Positions 33,562 to 41,035 of a DNA stretch of 63,250 bases are shown here, in pieces. The notes under the pieces were generated by a model, which was given only the letters and a program-made list of their open reading frames with translations, had not been told where the DNA came from and did no database searches. Within the stretch, counting starts at the first letter, position 1; each line of letters starts with the position of its first letter. Source of the stretch: Actinoplanes cyaneus (lineage in GTDB: Bacteria > Actinomycetota > Actinomycetes > Mycobacteriales > Micromonosporaceae); assembly GCF_016862095.1 (NCBI RefSeq), contig NZ_BOMH01000042.1, positions 1 to 63,250 of the forward strand, given 5' to 3'. The position numbers and the translations under genes were made by a program.

Positions 33562-33588
33562 CGCCCCGTGCCGTTACGGCCCGGGGCG
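33562..33588. terminator. Hairpin downstream of whiB1
   Basis: Twelve-base arms (33562-33573 and 33577-33588) with one mismatch and a TTA loop, 24 bases after the whiB1 stop codon. There is no long T run. Confidence 0.7.
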
Positions 33589-33611
33589 CAAATGCTGTGC
33601 GGGGGATTGAA

Positions 33612-33866
33612 TCAGGCAGTGGGGGCGGAGACCCGAAGGCCGCCGCGACGCTTGACCGCGCGCCGCTCGTCTTCGCTCATTCCGCCCCATACGCCGGCGT
33701 CCTGGCCGGACTCGAGTGCCCACTGGAGGCAAGACTCGGTCACAGGGCACCGCCGGCACACGGCCTTGGCCTGCTCGACCTGCAGGAGCGCGGGGCCGGA
33801 CGTCCCGATCGGGAAGAACAGCTCCGGGTCCTCGTCGCGGCAGATCGCATCGTGACGCCAGTCCAT
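33612..33866 (-). CDS. whiB1: WhiB1/WblE-type iron-sulfur regulator
   Basis: An 84-residue WhiB protein that starts MDWRHDAICRDEDPELFFP, the signature of WhiB1 (WblE) orthologues, which sense nitric oxide and bind sigma factor region 4. The cysteines are Cys9 and the CRRCPVTESC motif; GVWGGMSEDERRAVKRR follows. AAGGAG lies upstream. The length equals that of mycobacterial WhiB1. A CRP-like site and a second candidate lie about 190 and 250 bases upstream, in line with the cAMP-dependent control known in mycobacteria. Confidence 0.95.
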   Translation of the reverse strand: MDWRHDAICRDEDPELFFPIGTSGPALLQVEQAKAVCRRCPVTESCLQWALESGQDAGVWGGMSEDERRAVKRRGGLRVSAPTA

Positions 33867-34055
33867 GGCGGCAAACTCCTTGTTTCGGATGGGGTAATGA
33901 AAACAGTGCTGTTTACCTATATGCATGCGCCCGCAGTGCCGACGGGTTGTACCCGTACACTCACCGGAGCGTCAGCAAGCCTTTGTGTTTGGTAGCCGTT
34001 CTGCGCTTCTTGTTTAGGAACGCGCACAAGCCGCTACCGGTTACTTCTTATCGCT

Positions 34056-34071
34056 TGTGAATGCTTTCACG
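34056..34071. promoter_or_regulatory. CRP-like site 1 upstream of whiB1
   Basis: TGTGA-ATGCTT-TCACG closely matches the CRP consensus TGTGA-N6-TCACA. The inner GTGAA/TTCAC halves are perfectly palindromic. It lies about 190 bases upstream of the whiB1 start. Confidence 0.6.
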
Positions 34072-34094
34072 AACTCTCGCGATGTCAAGGGTAG

Positions 34095-34115
34095 CGCTGG
34101 AAGTTTCTTCCAGCG
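34095..34115. terminator. Perfect 9-bp hairpin between the lipid kinase gene and whiB1
   Basis: CGCTGGAAG and CTTCCAGCG surround a TTT loop. It is 163 bases beyond the lipid kinase stop and could end its transcript, but it could also be a regulatory structure. Confidence 0.4.
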
Positions 34116-34131
34116 GGTGAGCTGCCTCACG
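34116..34131. promoter_or_regulatory. CRP-like site 2 upstream of whiB1
   Basis: GGTGA-GCTGCC-TCACG, exactly 60 bases (centre to centre) from site 1 and slightly less like the consensus. Confidence 0.4.
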
Positions 34132-34277
34132 CACCCTTATGTCCGGTTCTGCTGCTCTTGCCAGAGCCGGTTGACGAACGCTCCCATCAATGTAGTACGG
34201 TCTCGCCCACTTCGCCGACCTTTTGCCCGTGTTTCTGTAACGGATCGTGAGCACGTCCCGAAAGACGTACCCCGGAG

Positions 34278-35228
34278 TCAGCAGATCACACGTAGCGCTG
34301 ATGGGACGGACACGAAGTGCACCTTCTGCCGCTCCCCGAGATAGTCCCCGTCCAGCTGGAACGCCTGGGGTCGGGACGCGATCACGGTGAACTCGGCAAG
34401 GTCGTGCAGACGAACTACTTGTTTACCGTGCGGATCACCGGATCGCCACGCGAGTTGTGTCACGGTCTTTGCTGTTGCGTAAACCTTGAGTTTGCGCAGG
34501 GCAAGCACGTCGAGCCCGAGATCGAAGGAAGCGTCCGGATTCGGGTCCACCGGACGGTCACCGGCGTACGTCCAAGGGGCCGTGTTCTGGATGATCACCG
34601 TGCCGAGCCCGGTCTGCGGCGGCTCACCCGGACGTTCCAGGGTCATCGGCGGATCGGACCGTTCGATCCCGGTGAAGAACTGACCGACGATCGACCGCAT
34701 GTAGAGGCCCGGCGTCGAGGTGCGGCCGCGCAGCCGGGCCTGCTCCACCCGGCGGATCACCGCGGCGTCCAGTCCGAGGCCGGCCGTGAAGGTGAAGTAG
34801 CGATCGTCGGCGCGACCGAGACCGATCACCCGGTGGCGGCCGTCGCGCAGCCCGTCCAGGATCACGCTCGTCCCGTACACCCAGTTCTCGGGGAGGCCGA
34901 GTGCGCGGGCGAAGACGTTCGTCGAACCGCCGGGGACCACGGCCAGCGCCGGCAACCGGTACGCCGAGGGGCCGGTCAGCCCGGTGAGTGTGCCGGGCGC
35001 GGACATCAACCCGTTGACCGCCTCGTTGACGGTGCCGTCACCGCCGAGCGTGACCACCACGTCGATGCCACTCTCGGCCGCGTCCCGAGCCAGCGTGGTG
35101 GCGTGCCCGCGGCGCTCGGTGTAGCGCACGGTCAGGTCGACGGCGCTCTCGAGCGCGCGGACCAGAACGTCCCGGCTGCGCTCGGTGGTCGTCGTCGCAC
35201 GAGGGTTGACCACCAGCAACGCACGCAT
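34278..35228 (-). CDS. Diacylglycerol kinase-family lipid kinase
   Basis: A 316-residue lipid kinase of the YegS/DagK family. The nucleotide-binding glycine motif is VVVTLGGDGTVNEAVNGLM, the adenosine contact is in VVPGGSTNVFARALGL, and the N-terminus ALLVVNPRATTTTERSRDVL is typical. It may phosphorylate diacylglycerol or a related lipid in membrane turnover. ATGs at 35237 and 35228 are both possible and I chose the latter. It is divergent from the small membrane gene at 35281 with 52 bases between the starts. Confidence 0.9.
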   Translation of the reverse strand: MRALLVVNPRATTTTERSRDVLVRALESAVDLTVRYTERRGHATTLARDAAESGIDVVVTLGGDGTVNEAVNGLMSAPGTLTGLTGPSAYRLPALAVVPGGSTNVFARALGLPENWVYGTSVILDGLRDGRHRVIGLGRADDRYFTFTAGLGLDAAVIRRVEQARLRGRTSTPGLYMRSIVGQFFTGIERSDPPMTLERPGEPPQTGLGTVIIQNTAPWTYAGDRPVDPNPDASFDLGLDVLALRKLKVYATAKTVTQLAWRSGDPHGKQVVRLHDLAEFTVIASRPQAFQLDGDYLGERQKVHFVSVPSALRVIC

Positions 35229-35280
35229 GGGCGGCACCTTACCCGGCGGAACTCGATCAGGCTGTCGGTATGGTGCAGCC

Positions 35281-35676
35281 GTGACAGGTGAGAAATCCGT
35301 GACGTCGGCCTCGGCGTCCCTCGATTGGGCGGTCCGGCTGCTCTACCTGCAGAGCGTGGGCATGGCCGGGCTCACGGCGTACCTAATTGTCCTAGATCTG
35401 ACCAGTTCCGCGGCGGACCTCGGCGTGGCAGTCTCCCTGACCGTGATGGCGGCCCTGGCCGCCGTGGTGATCTTCCTGGTCGCCCGCGCGCTGGGCCGAC
35501 GGAAGGTCCGTGCCCGCGGCCCGGCCGTCGTGATCCAGCTCTTCCTGCTGGCCACCGGCGGTTTCCTGCTCCAGGTCGGGCCGGTCTGGCTGGGTGTCGT
35601 GCTGCTGGTCCTCGCCGCGATCACCGCTGTCCTGGTGCTTCTCCCGCGCAGCGGCCGAGCGTTGGGTGTCGATTAG
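35281..35676 (+). CDS. Small four-helix membrane protein
   Basis: A 131-residue protein with four hydrophobic segments (LLYLQSVGMAGLTAYLIVL, VAVSLTVMAALAAVVIFLVA, IQLFLLATGGFLLQVG, LGVVLLVLAAITAVLVLL) and a basic loop GRRKVRARG. The start is GTG. No family is recognised with certainty; such actinobacterial proteins of unknown function are common. It is transcribed divergently from the lipid kinase and directly precedes the GntR gene by 38 bases. Confidence 0.75.
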   Translation: MTGEKSVTSASASLDWAVRLLYLQSVGMAGLTAYLIVLDLTSSAADLGVAVSLTVMAALAAVVIFLVARALGRRKVRARGPAVVIQLFLLATGGFLLQVGPVWLGVVLLVLAAITAVLVLLPRSGRALGVD

Positions 35677-35714
35677 CCGGTCCGTTGTGGCAGATCAGGG
35701 CCTAACCTGGACGG

Positions 35715-36461
35715 GTGACCGGCTCAACGGTGCGCCCGCCCGCATACCAGCAACTAGCGGACGATCTACGTGCGGAGATCACTTCGGGACGGCTGCAGCC
35801 TGGTGAAAGGTTGCCGCCCGAGCCGGAGCTGTGCGTCAAGATCGGCGTCAGCCGCAGCACGGTGCGTGAGGCGCTGCGCCTGCTCGCCAGCCAGCATCTG
35901 ATCGTCACGACCCGCGGGGTGACCGGCGGGAGCTTCGTCGCGCACCCGGACGCCGGGCAGCTGGCCGACGGCCTCTCGACCGGGTTTGCGCTGCTCGCGC
36001 ACTCGGCGGGGGTCGGTCTCGCCGATCTGCTGGAGTTGCGGCGCGCGCTCGAGGTGCCGGCGGCCGGCCTGGCGGCGGTCCGCCGCACGGACGCGCACCT
36101 CGCGGAGATGCGCGGGGCGCTGTTCGACCCGGCGATCGACGACTTCGACACGATGCTGTCGGCACACTCGGTGTTCCATCGGGTGCTCGCCAAGGCGACC
36201 GGGAATCCGCTGTTCGAGCTGGTGGGGCGGCCCCTCTACCAGGCCTCCTACGGGGAGGAAGTGGTCGCGCACCTCCCGGCGGAATACTGGTCGCGGATCG
36301 ACGCGGACCACCGGGAGCTGCTGGATCATCTGGCGGCTCGCGACGCCGGCGCGGCACGACTGGCCGCGGCCCGGCACCTGGACTACATCGCGGTCGCCGC
36401 GGGCACGCAGACTGCCGGCACACCCACCGCCGGTACGCCGGCTACCGGCGAGACCCCGTGA
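35715..36461 (+). CDS. GntR-family transcriptional regulator, FadR subfamily
   Basis: A 248-residue regulator. The winged helix-turn-helix comes first (YQQLADDLRAEITSGRLQPG, VSRSTVREALRLLASQHL). A helical FCD effector domain follows from about residue 95, in which DFDTMLSAHSVFHRVLAKATGN and the later HRELLDHLAARD supply the Asp/His metal-binding positions typical of FadR-type ligands. The C-terminal 20 residues are TAGTP-like repeats. The regulated genes are not evident. The start is GTG. Confidence 0.9.
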   Translation: MTGSTVRPPAYQQLADDLRAEITSGRLQPGERLPPEPELCVKIGVSRSTVREALRLLASQHLIVTTRGVTGGSFVAHPDAGQLADGLSTGFALLAHSAGVGLADLLELRRALEVPAAGLAAVRRTDAHLAEMRGALFDPAIDDFDTMLSAHSVFHRVLAKATGNPLFELVGRPLYQASYGEEVVAHLPAEYWSRIDADHRELLDHLAARDAGAARLAAARHLDYIAVAAGTQTAGTPTAGTPATGETP

Positions 36462-36539
36462 GCAGTGCCACGGGCCGGGCGAGCAGTCAGAACTCCGTGA
36501 GCAGCGCTGACGCCCGGCTTCCGGGTGCGAAACGAGCGC

Positions 36540-36947
36540 TCAGTACTCCGTACGCCGAGTGAGCAGGCGAATCGTCGCGGACTGCCCGTTGGCCTCGGCG
36601 GAGGCGGACGTGGTGAGCGCGGTCAGCACCTTCCACGCGAAGGACGACTCGGAGGGCAGCCGCGCGCCGCGCACCGTGGAGACGGTGACCTCGACGGTCA
36701 GCGCGTCGTCGGTGACCGCGAAGCGGCACTCCAGCTCGGCGCCACGGGTCGCGATCGCCAGCAGCATCGCGCAGGCCTCGTCGACGGCGATGCGCAGATC
36801 CTCGATCTCGTCGAGGGCGAAGTGCAGGCGGGCCGCGAGACCGGCGGTGGCCGTCCGGAGCACGCCGAGGTAACCACCGTCGGCGGGAACCGTCAGGAGT
36901 ACGACGTCGTCTCCGACTTCCGGCTCCGCGTGGGTCAGCTGAGTCAT
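36540..36947 (-). CDS. Anti-sigma regulatory factor (RsbW-like ATPase)
   Basis: A 135-residue protein with a GHKL ATPase fold of the RsbW/SpoIIAB type: LRIAVDEACAMLLAIATRG is the N-box region. It lacks a clear DxGxG second motif, so ATP binding may be weak. No sigma factor or antagonist is adjacent, unlike the usual rsbV-rsbW-sigF order. GGAGGAGG precedes the ATG. It is transcribed away from the nickel SOD gene. Confidence 0.8.
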   Translation of the reverse strand: MTQLTHAEPEVGDDVVLLTVPADGGYLGVLRTATAGLAARLHFALDEIEDLRIAVDEACAMLLAIATRGAELECRFAVTDDALTVEVTVSTVRGARLPSESSFAWKVLTALTTSASAEANGQSATIRLLTRRTEY

Positions 36948-37001
36948 CCGCGACCTCCTCCTGTCGGTGGAGACTCTAATCGGTCACACCGAGTTACGGC
37001 A

Positions 37002-37034
37002 GAGGCCGGCAGCCCTTGCGGGCTGACCGGCCTC
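37002..37034. terminator. Hairpin downstream of sodN
   Basis: GAGGCCGG...AGCCC and GGGCT...CCGGCCTC pair across a short loop with one internal mismatch. It starts 10 bases beyond the sodN stop codon. Confidence 0.65.
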
Positions 37035-37043
37035 GATCGCGAC

Positions 37044-37448
37044 TCAGGCCTGCTTGGTCTCCCAGAAGATCTTGGAGATCTCCTCGATCTTGGCAAGCAG
37101 CTGGTCAGCCACGGCGACGTCCACCGAGCCCTTGGCGCCGGACGCGCCGGCCAGCTTGGTGGCCTCGTTGAACAGCTGGTGCAGCTGCGGGTACTTCTCG
37201 AAGTGCGGGGCCTTGAAGTAGTCGGTCCACAGCACCCAGAGGTGGTGCTTGACCAGCTCGGCGCGCTGCTCCTTGATCAGGATGGCCCGGGTGCGGAACT
37301 CGGGGTCCGTGTTCGCCGCGTACTTCTCGGCGATGGCCTTGACCGACTCGGCCTCGATCCGGGCCTGGGCCGGGTCGTAGACGCCACACGGCAGGTCGCA
37401 GTGTGCGCTGACCACGGTGCTAGGCATGAGGAAACGCGGAAGTCGCAT
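37044..37448 (-). CDS. sodN: Nickel superoxide dismutase
   Basis: A 134-residue precursor of nickel-dependent superoxide dismutase, which converts superoxide to oxygen and peroxide. The nickel hook HCDLPCGVYDPA begins at residue 16, after a short leader of about 15 residues that must be cleaved to free His1. The leader ends VVSA, matching the SodX cleavage site. GGAGGAG precedes the ATG. It is divergent from sodX with only 24 bases between start codons. Confidence 0.95.
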   Translation of the reverse strand: MRLPRFLMPSTVVSAHCDLPCGVYDPAQARIEAESVKAIAEKYAANTDPEFRTRAILIKEQRAELVKHHLWVLWTDYFKAPHFEKYPQLHQLFNEATKLAGASGAKGSVDVAVADQLLAKIEEISKIFWETKQA

Positions 37449-37472
37449 CAGGACTCCTCCATAGAGTTTGCG

Positions 37473-37841
37473 ATGATCCGCCTTGACACTACCCCTTACA
37501 TCCCTGGGCTAACGCAACGGAGGCTTGATGCCTTGAGGTGGCAATTACCACTGTTCGCCGTGCTGGTGAACGGCCCGTCCATGGTTCCGGCGCTGCGCCA
37601 CGGGGACGCGCTCGTCGTCCGTCGCGGCGCGCCCGTAAGGAGCGGCGACATTGTCGTCGCGCGCTTCCGTTGCCGCCCGGACCTGCTGGTCGTTAAGCGA
37701 GCGATGCGGGAACAGGACGACGGCTGGTGGCTGGAGGGTGACAACGAGTTCGTCCAGGACGACTCACGGGCCTACGGGGTGGCAGATGTCATCGGGCGAG
37801 TGTTGTTTCGCTACTACCCCAGCCCAGGGCGGTTAAGTTAG
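37473..37841 (+). CDS. sodX: SodX, maturation peptidase of nickel superoxide dismutase
   Basis: A 122-residue soluble S26 (signal-peptidase-like) protease that removes the SodN leader. The catalytic Ser36 is in NGPSMVPALRHGD and the general-base Lys75 in LVVKRAMRE. The GDNEFVQDDS segment completes the family pattern. It lacks an N-terminal membrane anchor, as usual for SodX. The ATG at 37473 is chosen because the frame upstream is antisense to sodN. Confidence 0.9.
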   Translation: MIRLDTTPYIPGLTQRRLDALRWQLPLFAVLVNGPSMVPALRHGDALVVRRGAPVRSGDIVVARFRCRPDLLVVKRAMREQDDGWWLEGDNEFVQDDSRAYGVADVIGRVLFRYYPSPGRLS

Positions 37842-37967
37842 TCTCCAGTATCCCCAGCGCACACCCGCGCTGCGGTCGCTTTCCCGGGTGACCCCCGCAT
37901 CGCACCGCCTCCTGGCGCATACTCGCGACCAGTTTGTGCAGGTGCCACGTATCAATGTCGATGCTGT

Positions 37968-39212
37968 GTGGAGTTCACCGTGTCTTTCTTCAGTTTTGAG
38001 CTCGATCCTGCCCTCGCCGCCGACCCGGTCTTCGACCTGCACCGCCGGGGCAAGATGACGATGAGCGCGACCGTTCCCCTGGCCAGCCGGGACGACCTGT
38101 CCCTGGCGTACACCCCCGGTGTCGCCCGGGTCTGCGAGGCCATCGCCGAGGACGAGTCGCTCTACCCCGACTACACCTGGACCGCCAACACCGTCGCCGT
38201 CGTCACCGACGGCTCCGCGGTGCTGGGGCTGGGCAACATCGGGCCCAAGGCCGCGATGCCCGTCATGGAGGGCAAGTCGGTCCTGTTCAAGCAGTTCGGC
38301 GGGGTCGACTCGATCCCGCTCTGCCTGGACACGCAGGACGTCGAGGGCATCATCGCCGCGGTCAAGGCGATGGCGCCGTCGTTCGGCGGGATCAACCTGG
38401 AGGACATCAGCGCGCCGCGCTGCTTCGAGATCGAGCGCCGGCTCGACGCCGAGCTCGACATCCCGGTCTTCCACGACGACCAGCACGGCACCGCGGTCGT
38501 CACGCTCGCCGCTCTGCGCAACGCCGCCAAGCTGCTCGGCCGTGACTTCGCCGGTCTGCGTGTGGTCATCAGTGGCGCCGGTGCCGCGGGGGTCGCGATC
38601 ACGAACACGCTGATCGCCGCCGGCGTCCAGGGCGCCAACGTGATCGTCGTCGACTCGCGCGGCATCATCCACGCCGACCGCGGCGACCTGTCCGGGGCCA
38701 AGGCCGGCCTGGGCGCGATCACCAACATCTCCGGCCGCACCGGCGGCATCGCTGAGGCCCTGATCGGCGCGGACGTCCTCGTCGGCGTCTCCGGCGGCAC
38801 CATCGACGAGGAGGCGCTGGCCGGGATGGCGCCGGGCGCGATCATCTTCGCGCTGGCCAACCCGACGCCCGAGGTCCACCCGGCGGTCGCCCACAAGTAC
38901 GCCGCGGTCGTCGCCACCGGCCGCAGCGACTTCCCGAACCAGATCAACAACGTCCTCGCGTTCCCGGGCATCTTCCGCGGTGCGCTGGACGTCCGGGCCA
39001 CGACGATCACCGACGCCATGAAGGTCGCCGCGGCCGACGCCATCGCCGCGATCGTCACCGACGACCTGCGACCGGAAGCGATCGTGCCGTCACCCCTCGA
39101 CCCTCGCGTCGCCCCGGCCGTCGCTGCCGCCGTCGCCGCCGCCGCGGTCCGCGACGGGGTGGCCCGGCGTACCCCGGCGCCTGCTCCGGCGCAGGCCCGC
39201 CAGCCGGTCTGA
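37968..39212 (+). CDS. NAD(P)-dependent malic enzyme
   Basis: A 414-residue enzyme that decarboxylates malate to pyruvate. The short single-domain (bacterial) type is recognised by LAYTPGVARVCEAIAED, GLGNIGPKAAMPVMEGK, FEIERRLDAELDIPVFHDDQHGTA-like metal site residues, and the dinucleotide fold VVISGAGAAGVAI. The cofactor cannot be assigned securely. GTGs at 37968 and 37980 are both possible starts. A strong terminator follows. The C-terminal 20 residues are Ala/Pro-rich. Confidence 0.95.
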   Translation: MEFTVSFFSFELDPALAADPVFDLHRRGKMTMSATVPLASRDDLSLAYTPGVARVCEAIAEDESLYPDYTWTANTVAVVTDGSAVLGLGNIGPKAAMPVMEGKSVLFKQFGGVDSIPLCLDTQDVEGIIAAVKAMAPSFGGINLEDISAPRCFEIERRLDAELDIPVFHDDQHGTAVVTLAALRNAAKLLGRDFAGLRVVISGAGAAGVAITNTLIAAGVQGANVIVVDSRGIIHADRGDLSGAKAGLGAITNISGRTGGIAEALIGADVLVGVSGGTIDEEALAGMAPGAIIFALANPTPEVHPAVAHKYAAVVATGRSDFPNQINNVLAFPGIFRGALDVRATTITDAMKVAAADAIAAIVTDDLRPEAIVPSPLDPRVAPAVAAAVAAAAVRDGVARRTPAPAPAQARQPV

Positions 39213-39226
39213 CCTGCTGTTCCTGA

Positions 39227-39258
39227 CGCGCCGCCCTGCTTTCCGGTAGGGCGGCGCG
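39227..39258. terminator. Terminator after the malic enzyme gene
   Basis: Perfect 11-base arms, CGCGCCGCCCT and AGGGCGGCGCG, around a 10-base loop, immediately followed by family B repeat copy 2. Confidence 0.85.
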
Positions 39259-39329
39259 ATCAAAATCAAGATCCTCATTGCCTATCTTCGCTGTGGTCCG
39301 GATCGTCGCTCCCGCGGGGACCCTTCCGG
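39258..39329 (+). repeat. Family B dispersed repeat, copy 2
   Basis: Bases 39285-39329 are identical over 45 nt to the minus strand of 10162-10118. The left part begins with GATCAAAATCAAGATC, equivalent to the hairpin of copy 1. It lies between the malic enzyme gene and the oxidoreductase gene, both rightward. Confidence 0.85.
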
Positions 39330-39470
39330 TCCGAGCAGGGCCGTGACCGGCCCTGAACGCTCGGCCCGCAAGGGCGGCCTCCGTGGTGGGGCACGGTCAC
39401 CCCGGCAGTCAAAATCCGCGACATCGATCGACGTGCGGCGCTGCGAGCCGCCGGCGACTAGGGTCGGATC

Positions 39471-40412
39471 ATGCGCGCCGCCTACGCCTCCTCGCTCCAG
39501 CCCGACGCGCCTCTGAGCGCCCTGACCGTCGGTGAGCTGCCGTTCGATCCGCCGGAGGGCTGGGTGCCGGTCGAGGTCCGGGCCAGCTCCCTCAACCAGC
39601 ACGACGTCTGGTCGCTGCGCGGCGTGGGGCTGCCCGCCGACCGGCTCCCGATGATCCTCGGCTGCGACGCGGCCGGCGTGACCCCGGCCGGCGACCCGGT
39701 CCTGGTCTACCCGGTGATCCAGGACAAGGCCGACCCGCGGGGCTATTCGCTGTTCTCCGAGCGGTTCCCCGGCACGTTCGCCGAGCGCGTCGCCGCCCCG
39801 CGGGAGAACCTGCTCCCGATCCCGGACGGCGTGTCGTTCGCCGAGGCGGCGTGCCTGCCGACAGCGTGGCTCACGGCCTACCACATGCTGGTGACCCGTG
39901 GCCGCGCCGGCGACGCGGGCGCCGTCCTGGTCCAGGGCGCCGGCGGCGGAGTCGCCACCGCGGCGGTCGCCATCGGGGTCGCGCTTGGCAAGCGGGTCTA
40001 CGCCACCAGCCGTGACCAGGCAAAGCGTGAGCGCGTCACGGAGCTGGGCGCGATCGCGGTGGAGCCCGGCGCGCGCCTTCCGGAACGCGTCGACGTGGTG
40101 ATCGAGTCCGTCGGCGAGCCCACCTTCGACCACTCGATGAAGTGCGCCGCCCCCGGAGCCCGCATCGTCGTCTGCGGAGCCACCGCGGGTCACCTGGCTC
40201 GCGTCGACCTCCGCCGGGTCTTCGCCATGCAACTGGAGATCCTCGGCAGCAGCATGGGCACACCCGCCGAGCTCACCGAACTCCTCGACATGTGCGCCAC
40301 CGGCAAGATCCACCCCGTGATCGACTCCACCTACGAGTTCGAGGCGATCCCGGAAGCCTTCGCCCGCCTCACCGCCCCGGACCTCTTCGGCAAGGTAGTC
40401 ATCACCCACTGA
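39471..40412 (+). CDS. Medium-chain zinc-independent quinone/alcohol oxidoreductase
   Basis: A 313-residue MDR-superfamily NAD(P)-dependent oxidoreductase. The N-terminal part has SSLNQHDVWSLRGVGLP and the GCDAAGVTPAG turn. The dinucleotide-binding fold is AVLVQGAGGGVATAAVAIG. The structural and catalytic zinc cysteines of true alcohol dehydrogenases are not evident, so a quinone-oxidoreductase-like role is more likely. Its substrate is unknown. It is preceded by repeat family B and followed by the hairpin array. Confidence 0.85.
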   Translation: MRAAYASSLQPDAPLSALTVGELPFDPPEGWVPVEVRASSLNQHDVWSLRGVGLPADRLPMILGCDAAGVTPAGDPVLVYPVIQDKADPRGYSLFSERFPGTFAERVAAPRENLLPIPDGVSFAEAACLPTAWLTAYHMLVTRGRAGDAGAVLVQGAGGGVATAAVAIGVALGKRVYATSRDQAKRERVTELGAIAVEPGARLPERVDVVIESVGEPTFDHSMKCAAPGARIVVCGATAGHLARVDLRRVFAMQLEILGSSMGTPAELTELLDMCATGKIHPVIDSTYEFEAIPEAFARLTAPDLFGKVVITH

Positions 40413-40797
40413 CCGCCGGCGTCTCCCAGCCCGCCGGCCCCTTCAAACCGACCGTGCCCAGCCCGTTCCCTCGCGCGCTGCCCGGCTGGCCCTGACCGTC
40501 GTCTCCGGCCCGTTCCACCAACCGTGAGTCCCAGCCGGCGGCCGTGCGCTGCCCGGCTGGCGCTGACGGTTGTTTCCGGCTGGTTTTACAACCGTGAGTG
40601 CCAGCTGGGGGCCGTGAGCGTCCGCTGGCGGGTGTGCGGTGCCCGGCTGGCGCTGAGGGCTGCTCTCCGGTCCGATCGAGCGCCGTGAGCGCCGGCCGGG
40701 GACGTGGCGGGCCGACGGCGTCGGCGGTCGCACCTGGGGTGCGTCGGGATGGGATGGGCTTGGCGGAAGCATGCGCTATTTGGCTAGGGTCGGGCGC
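40413..40797 (+). other. Non-coding stretch with a hairpin array
   Basis: No convincing gene is seen in 385 bases. Most of it is the degenerate inverted-repeat array at 40481-40700. The promoter of the small gene at 40798 presumably lies in the right-hand part. Confidence 0.65.
40481..40700. repeat. Array of three degenerate inverted repeats
   Basis: Each unit starts CCCGGCTGG and ends CCGGCCGG, CCAGCTGG or similar, with internal GACGGTTG / CAACCGTGAG-like arms: unit 1 40481-40538, unit 2 40551-40610, unit 3 40641-40700. Unit 2 has the best pairing (about 17 of 20 positions). The outer sequence CCGGCTGG is shared with family A. Confidence 0.7.
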
Positions 40798-40956
40798 ATG
40801 TCTGACAACAGCGTCGACCCGAGCGGGAACACCGAGGCGTTCCAGGCGTTCAGCCGGGAGCCGGAGACCGCGGCACCGTCCAAGTTGCCCTACATCATCG
40901 GCGGCATCGTGGCCGCCGTGGTCGTGATCGCACTGATCGCCTGGCTCGCACTGTAG
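40798..40956 (+). CDS. Small single-helix membrane protein
   Basis: A 52-residue protein with a polar N-terminal half (SDNSVDPSGNTEAFQAF) and one C-terminal transmembrane helix (LPYIIGGIVAAVVVIALIAW). It is a tail-anchored-type small protein without a recognised family. It stands alone, converging on ackA with a shared terminator. Its coding status is supported by a typical ATG and codon use. Confidence 0.65.
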   Translation: MSDNSVDPSGNTEAFQAFSREPETAAPSKLPYIIGGIVAAVVVIALIAWLAL

Positions 40957-40976
40957 TTATCCGCGCATTGATCGAC

Positions 40977-41010
40977 CCGGCCCGCTGCGGGGAGGCCAGC
41001 AGCGGGCCGG
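40977..41010. terminator. Bidirectional terminator between the small membrane gene and ackA
   Basis: Perfect 12-base arms CCGGCCCGCTGC and GCAGCGGGCCGG around a 10-base loop, between convergent genes. Confidence 0.85.
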
Positions 41011-41035
41011 CGACGCAGCGGCTGAACGGCGCGGG

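Larger units (their letters stand above)
32655..33611 (+). other. Non-coding stretch with direct repeats, DnaA-box-like sites and palindromes
   Basis: No convincing gene is seen in about 950 bases. The left part (32655-32870) has short tandem and direct repeats such as GTTCGGGCG and GGGCTGAAGCGCC. The 19-base CGTCCAGCCGGGCTCGGTG occurs at 32784 and 32846. The right part holds DnaA-box-like sites (33229-33254), a CTGATC-N6-GATCAG dyad (33342-33359), an AGTGATGATCACT palindrome (33368-33380) and the whiB1 terminator (33562-33588). Confidence 0.6.
33867..34277 (-). other. Upstream region of whiB1 with CRP-like sites, no gene
   Basis: No convincing gene is seen in about 410 bases. It is noticeably more AT-rich than its surroundings. 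It contains two CRP-like dyads (34056-34071 and 34116-34131) and a 9-bp perfect hairpin (34095-34115), and presumably the whiB1 promoter and a long 5' untranslated region. Confidence 0.6.

Noticed and set aside
32655..33611. A chromosomal or plasmid origin of replication
   Set aside because: Two DnaA-like boxes alone are not an origin; no dnaA, dnaN, repA or clustered boxes are present.
40413..40797. CRISPR array at the hairpin units
   Set aside because: Three imperfect hairpins with differing spacing and no unique spacers do not form an array, and no cas gene is seen.
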